Assembly: GCF_000956465.1 (NCBI RefSeq)
Contig: NZ_JYJA01000041.1
Span: forward strand, 124,001-188,000
DNA: 64,000 nt
DNA from: Microbacterium trichothecenolyticum
GTDB taxonomy: Bacteria > Actinomycetota > Actinomycetes > Actinomycetales > Microbacteriaceae
Direction: 5' to 3'
The notes below the pieces were generated by a model. That model was given only the letters and a program-made list of their open reading frames with translations. It ran no database searches and had not been told where the DNA came from. The stretch's first letter is position 1. Every line of letters starts with the position of its first letter. Positions 27,494-34,589 of the stretch are shown here, piece by piece. A program made the position numbers and the translations under genes.

Positions 27494-29484
27494 GCGAAGT
27501 CCTCCGCCGTGTTGACCAGCGCGTGGGAGGCGATCGCCTCGCGGACCCGGCGGACGGCGTCGGCGATCGGCACGCCGTTCTCCTGCGAGCCGTCGCGGAA
27601 GCGGAACGACACGGTGCCGCCGGCCTGGTCCTGCGCACCCGCGATGAGCTGGAGCGGCACCTTCTGCGTGGTGTGCGTGCGGATCTTCTTCTGCATGCGG
27701 TCGTCGGAGTGATCGAGCTCCGCGCGGACGCCCTCCGCCTTCAGCTGGTCGATGACCTCGCCGAGGTAGTCCGCGAAGTCCTCTGCGACGGGGATGCCGA
27801 CGACCTGGACGGGCGACAGCCACACCGGGAAGGCGCCGGCGTAGTGCTCGAGCAGGATCGCGAAGAACCGCTCGATCGAGCCGAAGAGCGCACGGTGGAT
27901 CATGATGGGCCGCTTCTTCTGGCCGTCGCGGTCCGTGTACTCGAGTTCGAACCGCTCGGGCAGGTTCGGGTCGACCTGCACGGTCGACAGCTGCCACGTG
28001 CGGCCGATCGCGTCGCGCGTCTTGAGGTCGATCTTGGGGCCGTAGAACGCGGCCTCGCCGGGCACCTCGGTGAGCTTGAGACCGCTCGCGACCGCGACGT
28101 TGCGCAGCGCATTGGTCGAGTAGTCCCAGAACTCCTCCGAGCCGATCCACTTGTCCTTCTCGTCGTCGCGCATCGACAGCTCGAGCTCGAAGTCGTCGAG
28201 GCCGAAGTCGCGCAGCATCGAGATGACGAACTCGAGGACTCGGGTCGCCTCCTCCTCCAGCTGCTCGGGGGTGACGAACAGGTGCGAGTCGTCCTGCGTG
28301 AAGCCGCGCACGCGGGTGAGGCCGTGCAGCGCGCCCGACAGCTCGTTGCGGTACACCGTGCCGTTCTCGGCGAGACGCATCGGCAGGTCGCGGTAGCTGC
28401 GCGCGCGCTCCTTGTAGATCAGGATGTGCATCGGGCAGTTCATCGGCTTCAGGTAGTAGTCCTGGCCGTGCTTGGTGATCTCGCCGTGCTCGTCGCGCTC
28501 CTCGTCCATCACGATGGGCGGGAACATGCCCTCCTTGTACGTGACGAGGTGGTTCGAGGTGAGGAACAGGTCCTCCTTCGAGATGTGCGGGGTGTACACG
28601 TACGTGTAGCCGCCTGCGATGTGGCGACGGCGCGCGTGCTGTTCCATCTCCCCGCGGACGACCCCGCCGCGAGGGTGCCACACCGACAGGCCGGAGCCGA
28701 TCTCGTCAGGGAACGAGAAGAGGTCGAGGTCCTTGCCGAGCTTGCGGTGGTCGCGCTTGGCGGCCTCCTCGAGGCGGCTCTGGTAGGCGCGCAGCTCATC
28801 CTTGGTCGGCCACGCGGTGCCGTAGATGCGCTGGAGCTGGGGGTTCTTCTCGCTGCCGCGCCAGTACGCGCCGGCGATGCGCTGCAGCGCCCAGCCGTTG
28901 CCGATCATGCGGGTGTTCGGCAGGTGCGGCCCGCGGCACAGGTCCTTCCAGACCGTCTGGCCGTCGCGGTCGACGTTGTCGTAGATCGTGAGCTCTCCGG
29001 CGCCGACCTCGACGGAGGCGCCCTCGGTCTTGTCGGCTCCCCCGCCCTTGAGGCCGATCAGCTCGAGCTTGAACGGCTCGTCCACGAGCTCGACCCGCGC
29101 CTCCTCCTCGCTGACGACACGGCGGACGAAGCGCTGACCCTCGCGGATGATGCGTGCCATCTCCTTGTCGATGGCTTTGAGGTCTTCCGGGGTGAACGGG
29201 TGCTCCACGCCGAAGTCGTAGTAGAAGCCGTCGGTGATGGGCGGGCCGATGCCGAGGTCGGCCTGCGGGTTGATGCGCTGGACGGCCTGGGCGAGGACGT
29301 GAGCGGTGGAGTGGCGCAGGATCGCGAGGCCGTCGGGGCTGTCGATGGTGACGGGCTCGACGGCATCCGTCTCCTCCACCACCGTCGCGAGGTCTTTCAG
29401 CTCGCCGTTCACGCGAAGTGCGACCACGGAGCGGTCTGGGAACAGGGCGAAGCCGTCGGCGGGATAGGGCACAGCGTCAGTCAC
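27490..29484 (-). CDS. thrS: Threonyl-tRNA synthetase
   Basis: Class II synthetase, 664 aa from the GTG at 29484 with AGGAGAG upstream. N-terminal TGS-like domain, editing domain with HSTAHVLAQAV, a catalytic core with RGSEKNPQLQRIYGTAW, the zinc Cys in KPMNCPMHI, and the C-terminal anticodon-binding domain. The upstream 135 bp hold a candidate Thr-rich leader peptide (29554-29619). Confidence 0.98.
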   Translation of the reverse strand: MTDAVPYPADGFALFPDRSVVALRVNGELKDLATVVEETDAVEPVTIDSPDGLAILRHSTAHVLAQAVQRINPQADLGIGPPITDGFYYDFGVEHPFTPEDLKAIDKEMARIIREGQRFVRRVVSEEEARVELVDEPFKLELIGLKGGGADKTEGASVEVGAGELTIYDNVDRDGQTVWKDLCRGPHLPNTRMIGNGWALQRIAGAYWRGSEKNPQLQRIYGTAWPTKDELRAYQSRLEEAAKRDHRKLGKDLDLFSFPDEIGSGLSVWHPRGGVVRGEMEQHARRRHIAGGYTYVYTPHISKEDLFLTSNHLVTYKEGMFPPIVMDEERDEHGEITKHGQDYYLKPMNCPMHILIYKERARSYRDLPMRLAENGTVYRNELSGALHGLTRVRGFTQDDSHLFVTPEQLEEEATRVLEFVISMLRDFGLDDFELELSMRDDEKDKWIGSEEFWDYSTNALRNVAVASGLKLTEVPGEAAFYGPKIDLKTRDAIGRTWQLSTVQVDPNLPERFELEYTDRDGQKKRPIMIHRALFGSIERFFAILLEHYAGAFPVWLSPVQVVGIPVAEDFADYLGEVIDQLKAEGVRAELDHSDDRMQKKIRTHTTQKVPLQLIAGAQDQAGGTVSFRFRDGSQENGVPIADAVRRVREAIASHALVNTAEDFA

Positions 29485-29553
29485 GGAAACTCTCCTGGGA
29501 ATGGCTCGGATTCAAGGCTACTCAGCTTCGGGCGCACGACGCGCCCTGCCCGC

Positions 29554-29619
29554 TCAGGCGCCGAGCGTTCGCTTGTCGGTCGTGTGTGCCGTTGCGGCGG
29601 TCGACCAGACGAGTTCCAC
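29554..29619 (-). CDS. Candidate Thr-rich leader peptide of thrS
   Basis: A 21-codon frame that starts with GTG at 29619 and ends with TGA. Five of its 21 codons are threonine (three ACG, two ACC), clustered in the second two-thirds. A TAGACT -10 box ends 6 nt before the GTG, so the transcript would be leaderless and begin at the start codon. The frame ends 69 bp before the thrS GTG, and GC-rich inverted repeats follow it (29532-29548 region). This is the layout of a ribosome-mediated attenuator. Not proven; short frames arise by chance. Confidence 0.5.
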   Translation of the reverse strand: MELVWSTAATAHTTDKRTLGA

Positions 29620-29625
29620 GCGACG

Positions 29626-29631
29626 AGTCTA
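29626..29631 (-). promoter_or_regulatory. Candidate -10 box for the thrS leader transcript
   Basis: TAGACT on the minus strand, 6 nt before the GTG at 29619. No clear -35. Confidence 0.5.
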
Positions 29632-29803
29632 GCCAGTGGTTCTCGCGGGCCGGGCATCAGTGCGCATGTGGCACGTTTGGTGCGGCGACGCGAGCTGCAA
29701 CCCGGCGAGCTTCGCGCTCGGTTCGGGGCTCGCGGCTTCACACCGCGCCGGGCAGGTCGTGCCCATCCGGGGGAAGGGCGGACGGAACGCGTGAGCACCG
29801 ACG

Positions 29804-30472
29804 TCAGAGGTGTTTGAGCGCCTCGCGGCGTGACAGCGGGCTCAGCGCGTGCTCGTCGACGTACCGCCGGACCCATTCGGGCGCGACGCGCCCGTACTCG
29901 CGCAGCGCCCACCCGATCGCCTTGCGGAGGAAGAACTCCGGGTCGGCGAGGTTCGGCTCGATCGTGTCGGCCAGCAGGTCCGGATCGAGACGGATGCCTC
30001 GGCCCAGCTGCGACAGGATCGCGATGCGCCGGATCCACAGGTCGTCATCGTGCGCCCAGGCACGCACCAGGACGGCGGTCGCGGCGGGGCGGGCGTCGTG
30101 CAGCTCGGCGAGACGGTGCGCGAGCTCATCCGTGAAGTCCCACCACCGTCCCGTCCGCACCATGTGCTCGACGAGCGGCACGAGCGCCAGGTCGCCACGC
30201 AGCGGGGGCAGCGCGAGCAGCGCGAGGGCGGCGTACCGCTCTTCGCGGTGGCCGGCGGTGTCCCACAGCTCGAGTGACGTCGCGCGCAGGGTCGCAGCAT
30301 CCGTCCCCTTCGCCGCCCGCTTCGCGACGAGCCGCGCGTCCGGGACGCGCACGCCGAGGAAGGGCATGGGCGACTTCATGTACGCCTGCTGCCCCGGCGC
30401 GCGATCGGGGTCGGCCACCGCCCGCAGATCGGCGCGGATGCGCGCAGCGAGGTCGTCGGTCACGCCGACCAC
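29804..30472 (-). CDS. DNA alkylation repair protein (AlkD-like HEAT-repeat)
   Basis: 222 aa from a GTG at 30472 (30463 is an alternative). All-helical HEAT-like fold of the AlkC/AlkD type, which flips out or excises N3/N7-alkylated bases. MKSPMPFLGVRVPDAR, WWDFTDELAHRL and DLWIRRIAILSQLG are the typical conserved segments. It stands alone, divergent from the KTSC gene by 32 bp. Confidence 0.9.
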   Translation of the reverse strand: MVGVTDDLAARIRADLRAVADPDRAPGQQAYMKSPMPFLGVRVPDARLVAKRAAKGTDAATLRATSLELWDTAGHREERYAALALLALPPLRGDLALVPLVEHMVRTGRWWDFTDELAHRLAELHDARPAATAVLVRAWAHDDDLWIRRIAILSQLGRGIRLDPDLLADTIEPNLADPEFFLRKAIGWALREYGRVAPEWVRRYVDEHALSPLSRREALKHL

Positions 30473-30504
30473 GGTAGCGCGGCCCCTGCGCGTAGCCTGA
30501 AGCC

Positions 30505-30717
30505 GTGCGACGACACCGTCTGGATTCCGCGGCGATAGCGTCGGCGGGTTATGACGCCGACACCGCCGTGCTCGAGCTCGAATTCACGTCGGGCGACGTG
30601 TACCGCTACTTCGCGGTGCCGCCGTCGGTGCACCGGGCGCTCCGCGACGCCGACAGCGCCGGCAGGTTCTTCCGGGAGCGGATCAGGGACGTGTACCCGT
30701 CGGAGCACCTCCACTGA
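30505..30717 (+). CDS. KTSC domain protein
   Basis: 70 aa from a GTG at 30505, made of a single KTSC domain, a small fold related to the C-terminal domain of lysyl-tRNA synthetases. The core DSAAIASAGYDADTAVLELEF and GDVYRYFAVP are typical. Function unknown; a nucleic-acid role is suspected for the family. A strong hairpin follows 13 bp after the stop. Confidence 0.85.
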   Translation: MRRHRLDSAAIASAGYDADTAVLELEFTSGDVYRYFAVPPSVHRALRDADSAGRFFRERIRDVYPSEHLH

Positions 30718-30730
30718 ACGGCGCAAACGA

Positions 30731-30754
30731 AAACCCCCGCCGAAGCGGGGGTTT
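30731..30754. terminator. Bidirectional terminator between KTSC gene and tRNA-Val
   Basis: Perfect 10-bp stem AAACCCCCGC/GCGGGGGTTT with a CGAA loop and T-rich ends on both strands. Confidence 0.88.
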
Positions 30755-30761
30755 CAGGTGG

Positions 30762-30833
30762 TGCGCGATACTGGGATCGAACCAGTGACCTCTTCCGTGT
30801 CAGGGAAGCGCGCTACCGCTGCGCCAATCGCGC
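30762..30833 (-). tRNA. tRNA-Val(GAC)
   Basis: Full cloverleaf: acceptor GCGCGAT/ATCGCGC, anticodon loop CTGACAC inside a CTTCC/GGAAG stem, T-loop TTCGATC. CCA is encoded at 30759-30761. Last gene of a three-tRNA run (Gly, Cys, Val) on this strand. Confidence 0.97.
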
Positions 30834-30860
30834 CCGTGAAGGGCTATTCAGTTCGAGTGG

Positions 30861-30931
30861 AGGTGGCGACGGGATTCGAACCCGTGTAAACGGCTTTGCA
30901 GGCCGGTGCCTAGCCGCTCGGCCACGCCACC
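30861..30931 (-). tRNA. tRNA-Cys(GCA)
   Basis: Acceptor GGTGGCG/CGCCACC, anticodon loop CTGCAAA, T-loop TTCGAAT; CCA encoded at 30858-30860. The first anticodon-stem pair (27-43) reads C-T, a mismatch. Confidence 0.95.
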
Positions 30932-30984
30932 GCGTGTGGTTTGACCCCACGTGCCGTGATCTCCGAGAGAGATCCCTGCACTCG

Positions 30985-31057
30985 AGCGGATGACGAGACT
31001 CGAACTCGCGACCCTCACCTTGGCAAGGTGATGCGCTACCAACTGCGCTACATCCGC
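30985..31057 (-). tRNA. tRNA-Gly(GCC)
   Basis: Acceptor GCGGATG/CATCCGC, anticodon loop TTGCCAA in a TCACC/GGTGA stem, T-loop TTCGAGT. CCA is not encoded, unlike its neighbours. Confidence 0.97.
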
Positions 31058-31094
31058 ATTTCGTTTCCGGGCTGTTCACCCGGGCACTTGAAAG

Positions 31095-31123
31095 ACTCTA
31101 ACCGATCCTGAGCGTCCTGCAAA
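31095..31123 (-). promoter_or_regulatory. Promoter of the Gly-Cys-Val tRNA run
   Basis: On the minus strand TTTGCA, a 17-nt spacer, then TAGAGT (31100-31095), about 38 nt before tRNA-Gly. Confidence 0.6.
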
Positions 31124-31182
31124 ACCGAGTGCACCCCGCGCGTGTCTCGCCGATGTGGTTCGAGGCAGGCTCCGGCATCCGG

Positions 31183-31188
31183 TAAGGT
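31183..31188 (+). promoter_or_regulatory. Promoter -10 box of tRNA-Val(CAC)
   Basis: TAAGGT 25 nt before the gene; a TTCGAG hexamer 18 nt upstream may be the -35. Confidence 0.6.
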
Positions 31189-31212
31189 TGTTACTCGTCC
31201 CCCTCGGGGAAC

Positions 31213-31285
31213 GGGCGATTGGCGCAGTTGGTAGCGCGCTTCCTTCACACGGAAGAGGTCATCAGTTCGAGTCTGGTATCGCCCA
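31213..31285 (+). tRNA. tRNA-Val(CAC)
   Basis: Acceptor GGGCGAT/ATCGCCC, anticodon loop TTCACAC in a CTTCC/GGAAG stem, T-loop TTCGAGT; CCA encoded at 31286-31288. Very similar to tRNA-Val(GAC) on the other strand, so the two are likely diverged duplicates. Confidence 0.97.
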
Positions 31286-31292
31286 CCACCAC

Positions 31293-31325
31293 AGAAGACC
31301 CGGTCACGTAGTGATCGGGTCTTCT
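31293..31325. terminator. Terminator after tRNA-Val(CAC)
   Basis: Long hairpin with AGAAGACCCG and CGGGTCTTCT arms and a further 5-bp inner stem; also serves the convergent MazF-like gene, whose stop is 5 bp away. Confidence 0.85.
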
Positions 31326-31329
31326 TGCG

Positions 31330-31851
31330 TCAGGTTCCGACGTCCCAGCCGTAGCGGCGGTGGAGGGCGTCGGCCACGCGCACGAACCGGTTCAGATCGA
31401 GAGCGGATGCCTCGCGCCGCATGCCGTCGTGATGCACGCTGTAGAGCTGCTCGATGTCGATCCACGACGGCCGGCCCTGAGCGTCCCATTCCCCCGTGCC
31501 CAGCGCGAGGAAGTCCCGGTCGTCGTCATGCGGCTTGCTGGTGAGCCTGACCGCGTACACGCGGTCGGCGCTCTGACGTGCGACCACGAGCAGCGGCCGG
31601 TCCTTCCCGCGGCCGTCGTTCTCGGCGTACGGCACCCACGTCCAGATGATCTCGCCCGCATCCGGGTCGCCGTCGTGATCGGGAGCGTAGGTGATCCGCA
31701 GCGCTCCCCTGCCGGGAGGCGCGACCTCCACGGTCGCCGTCGGCCCGCTGCGGCCCTCCTCGGGCCCTGGCGCGCTCGTCGACGGCCCGGCCCCCCGGTG
31801 GGGCCGGAAGATGCCGCTCAGGATGCCTCGCAGCCCGGTTCGCTGTGTCAC
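31330..31851 (-). CDS. PemK/MazF-like protein with N-terminal extension
   Basis: 173 aa from a GTG at 31851. Residues 1-60 are Pro/Gly-rich and basic at the start; from residue 66 (GEIIWTWVPY, then KDRPLLVVAR) the sequence follows the PemK/MazF SH3-like fold of mRNA-cleaving toxins. The pattern VYAVRLTSKPHDDDRDF fits the middle of the domain. There is no antitoxin gene on either side: the neighbours are a tRNA and amtB. Similar solitary proteins are common in Actinobacteria and may not be toxins. Confidence 0.75.
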   Translation of the reverse strand: MTQRTGLRGILSGIFRPHRGAGPSTSAPGPEEGRSGPTATVEVAPPGRGALRITYAPDHDGDPDAGEIIWTWVPYAENDGRGKDRPLLVVARQSADRVYAVRLTSKPHDDDRDFLALGTGEWDAQGRPSWIDIEQLYSVHHDGMRREASALDLNRFVRVADALHRRYGWDVGT

Positions 31852-31885
31852 ATCGTCACCCTAGCCAACGTGCGAGCGCGGCGAA

Positions 31886-31919
31886 GGGGCGCCGCGGTGG
31901 GGGGGAACCGCGACGCCCC
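31886..31919 (-). terminator. Hairpin after amtB
   Basis: GGGGCG/CGCCCC outer stem with a CGCGGT/ACCGCG inner stem, 23 bp past the amtB stop. Confidence 0.65.
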
Positions 31920-31941
31920 CTGCGAGAGGTGACTTGATCCG

Positions 31942-33210
31942 TCAGGCGCGGGCGCCCTCGAGCACGTAGCCCTCCTCGCCGTGGACGACGGTGTCGATGC
32001 CGGCGACCTCGTCCTCGTTCTTGACGCGGAAGCCGACCGTCTTCTCGATCGCGAAGCCGATGACGTAGGCGAGCACGAACGAGTACACCAGCACGGCGAC
32101 GGCGGCGATCGCCTGCACCATCAGCTGCGTGCCGTTGCCGCTGTAGATGAGGCCGGTCTCGTTCGCGAAGAAGCCGAGGTAGAGCGTTCCGAGGAGGCCG
32201 CCGACGAGGTGGATGCCCACGACGTCGAGGGAGTCGTCGAAGCCCCACTTGTACTTGAGCTCGATCGCGAGGGCGCAGACGGCACCGGCGATGAGGCCGA
32301 GCACGATGGCCCAGATCGGGGTGAGCGACGCGCATGCGGGGGTGATCGCGACGAGGCCCGCCACGGCGCCGGAGGCGGCGCCGACGGAGGTGGGCTTGCC
32401 GTCCTTGATCTTCTCGACGACGAGCCATGCGAGCAGGGCCGCCGCGGGAGCCGCGATGGTGTTCACGAACGCGACCGCGGCGGTGCCGTCGGCGGCGAGC
32501 TCGGATCCGGCGTTGAAGCCGAACCAGCCGAACCACAGCAGACCCGCGCCGAGGAGCACGAACGGCGGGTTGTGCGGGACGTGGACGCCCTTCTGGAAGC
32601 CGACGCGCTTGCCGAGCACGAGCGCGAGCGCGAGGGCTGCGGCACCGGCGTTGATGTGCACCGCGGTACCACCGGCGAAGTCGATCGCGCCGACGCCGAA
32701 CCACTCCTGCATGCCGTACGTGATCCAGCCGCCGTAAGCGAAGCTGCCGTCGTCGGCGAGACCGAAGTTGAACACCCAGCTGGCGACGGGGAAGTAGACG
32801 ATCGTCGCCCAGATGGCGGCGAAGATCATCCACGAGCCGAACTTCGCGCGGTCGGCGATGGCGCCCGAGACGAGCGCGACGGTGATGATGGCGAACGTGG
32901 CCTGGAAGGCGACGAACGCGAGCGGCGGGTAGGCGGCGCCCTCGGGAACCTCGAGCAGGCTCTCGAGTCCGATGGCCGACCAGTCGATCGACCACGGCGC
33001 GACGAGGCCGTCAGAGCCGGGGAAGGCGATCGCGTAGCCGTAGACGACCCAGAGGACGCCGATCAGGCCCATGGCGCCGAAGCTCAGCATCATCATGCTG
33101 ATGACGCTCTTGGCTTTGACCAGGCCGCCGTAGAAGAAAGCGAGTCCTGGCGTCATCAACAGGACGAGTGCTGCCGCTATCAGGATGAATGCGGTGTTGC
33201 CTTGATCCAT
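31942..33210 (-). CDS. amtB: Ammonium transporter
   Basis: Amt/MEP/Rh channel, 422 aa, with about 11 transmembrane helices and an acidic cytoplasmic tail. N-terminal ALVLLMTPGLAFFYGGLV is the family signature; the pore histidines are in AVHINAGAAAL and GIHLVGGLLGT. A GlnR-type site lies 90-105 bp upstream. The gene stands alone: no glnK or glnD follows, unlike the amtB-glnK-glnD operon of many Actinobacteria. ATG start with AGAGAGG upstream. Confidence 0.96.
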   Translation of the reverse strand: MDQGNTAFILIAAALVLLMTPGLAFFYGGLVKAKSVISMMMLSFGAMGLIGVLWVVYGYAIAFPGSDGLVAPWSIDWSAIGLESLLEVPEGAAYPPLAFVAFQATFAIITVALVSGAIADRAKFGSWMIFAAIWATIVYFPVASWVFNFGLADDGSFAYGGWITYGMQEWFGVGAIDFAGGTAVHINAGAAALALALVLGKRVGFQKGVHVPHNPPFVLLGAGLLWFGWFGFNAGSELAADGTAAVAFVNTIAAPAAALLAWLVVEKIKDGKPTSVGAASGAVAGLVAITPACASLTPIWAIVLGLIAGAVCALAIELKYKWGFDDSLDVVGIHLVGGLLGTLYLGFFANETGLIYSGNGTQLMVQAIAAVAVLVYSFVLAYVIGFAIEKTVGFRVKNEDEVAGIDTVVHGEEGYVLEGARA

Positions 33211-33299
33211 CTCGAAGAGAACCTCTCTGCAGGGACGCAGGTGTAGCGTCGGGTTCCCTCAGTGTGTCGATGCTCCGTTTCCGGAGCGGGATGACCCGT

Positions 33300-33315
33300 G
33301 TTTCCCCTTCGTTAC
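33300..33315 (-). promoter_or_regulatory. GlnR-type binding site upstream of amtB
   Basis: On the minus strand GTAAC-N6-GAAAC, the consensus of the actinobacterial nitrogen regulator GlnR, 90-105 bp before the amtB ATG. A partial second site (GAAAC followed by TTTAC) lies at 33331-33346. Confidence 0.65.
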
Positions 33316-33389
33316 GCGAGGCGTGCGCACGTAAACATCGTGTTTCGGCGCGCCGAACGGCGGCCGTGCGTCTTCGTCGAACCGGCCGT

Positions 33390-34418
33390 TCAGGCCAGCG
33401 TCGACGCCACCAGGCGCGAGACGGCGCGGAGGTACTTCTTGCGGTACCCGCCGGCCAGCATCTCCTCGGGGAAGACGAGGTCGAGCGACGTGCCCGTCGC
33501 GCGGATGGGCAGCTGGGCGTCATAGACGCGGTCGATGAAAGCGACGAACCGCAGTGCCGCCGACTGATCGGTGAACGCCGCCACATCGCGCAGCCCCACG
33601 AGCGACAGGTCCTCGATGAGGCGGATGTAACGGGACGGGTGCACGTGCGCGAGGTGGGCGACAAGCGCGTCGAACGTGTCGTCCGACCCGAGGCCGGTCG
33701 CCGCGGCATCCGCGATCGCCGCCTCGTACTGCGGCGCATCGAGCACGACGGCGTGCCCGTCGACCGCGCGGTGGCGGAAGTCGGTGCCGTCGATGCGGAT
33801 CGTCTGGAAGCTCGACGCCATCGCGTGGATCTCGCGGAGGAAGTCCTGCGCGGCGAAGCGCCCCTCGCCGAGGGCATTGGGAGGGGTGTTGGATGTCGCG
33901 GCCAGCCGCGTCCCCGAGGCCACGAGCTCGGCGAGCAGGCGTGTCATGACCATCGTGTCGCCCGGATCGTCGAGCTCGAACTCGTCTATGCAGAGCAGGT
34001 CGGAGCCACGGAAGAGCTCGACGGTGTTCTGGTAGCCGAGCGCGCCGACGAGCGCGGTGTACTCGATGAACGAGCCGAAGTACTTCCGGCGCGCAGGCAT
34101 CGCGTGGTAGACGGACGCGAGCAGGTGGGTCTTGCCGACGCCGAAGCCGCCGTCGAGGTAGACGCCCGGCTTCAGCTCCGGGCGCTTCGCGCGCCGGAAC
34201 AGCCCGCCTTTGACCGGCGCGGCGGCACCCGAGAAGGCCTGGAGCAGATCCTTCGCGCCCTGCTGCGACGGATAGGCGGGGTCGGCGCGGTACGTGTCGA
34301 ACGTCGCGTCGGCGAACTGGGGCGGCGGGACCAGCGCGGCGACCATCTCGGCGCCGGCGAGCTGCGGAGCACGCTCCGCGAGGTGGACGACGCCGGTGCG
34401 GGTGGCGGAGACGGTCAT
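33390..34418 (-). CDS. zapE: Cell division ATPase ZapE (AFG1-like)
   Basis: AFG1/ZapE-family P-loop ATPase, 342 aa from the ATG at 34418 with AGGA upstream. Walker A DGGFGVGKTHLL, Walker B LLCIDEFELDD, and the arginine-rich C-terminal region with FTDQSAALRFVAFIDRVYD are typical. ZapE acts at the Z-ring in E. coli; the actinobacterial role is not established. Divergent from the sulfurtransferase gene. Confidence 0.92.
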   Translation of the reverse strand: MTVSATRTGVVHLAERAPQLAGAEMVAALVPPPQFADATFDTYRADPAYPSQQGAKDLLQAFSGAAAPVKGGLFRRAKRPELKPGVYLDGGFGVGKTHLLASVYHAMPARRKYFGSFIEYTALVGALGYQNTVELFRGSDLLCIDEFELDDPGDTMVMTRLLAELVASGTRLAATSNTPPNALGEGRFAAQDFLREIHAMASSFQTIRIDGTDFRHRAVDGHAVVLDAPQYEAAIADAAATGLGSDDTFDALVAHLAHVHPSRYIRLIEDLSLVGLRDVAAFTDQSAALRFVAFIDRVYDAQLPIRATGTSLDLVFPEEMLAGGYRKKYLRAVSRLVASTLA

Positions 34419-34472
34419 ACGGATCCTGTGTCGGAGTCTTACAGAGGGGCTGTGCTGCCCCGCCCGGGAATC

Positions 34473-34500
34473 TAGGGTCGGAGGCGACGGTTCAACCCTA
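34473..34500. promoter_or_regulatory. Facing -10 boxes of zapE and the sulfurtransferase gene
   Basis: TAGGGT at 34473-34478 (plus) and TAGGGT on the minus strand at 34500-34495 face each other 16 bp apart, inside a 171-bp divergent interval. Confidence 0.5.
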
Positions 34501-34589
34501 ACCGTCAGCCGTGCGCGCCTGTCCCTCGCTTGACGCCGGATGACGGGTGCCCGCGCCCTCGCCCTCGCCCCCCCGATCCAGGAGATGCC

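Larger units (their letters stand above)
29485..29803. other. Intergenic region upstream of thrS
   Basis: 319 bp between the thrS start and the AlkD-like stop. It holds the leader peptide and promoter listed separately. I searched for a T-box consensus and found none. Between 29632 and 29803 there are GC-rich inverted repeats (for example CGAGC/GCTCG near 29704-29718) that may end the AlkD transcript; I see no gene there. Confidence 0.6.

Noticed and set aside
29485..29803. T-box riboswitch before thrS
   Set aside because: No AGGGTGGNACCGCG-type T-box sequence or specifier structure was found on the minus strand.
27523..29817. 764-codon open frame on the plus strand opposite thrS
   Set aside because: It is the mirror of thrS codons in high-GC DNA; low-complexity composition, no domain, no initiation signal.
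30759..31288. tRNA cluster as an integration hotspot
   Set aside because: All four tRNAs are complete, no direct repeat of a tRNA 3' end was seen and no integrase lies nearby.
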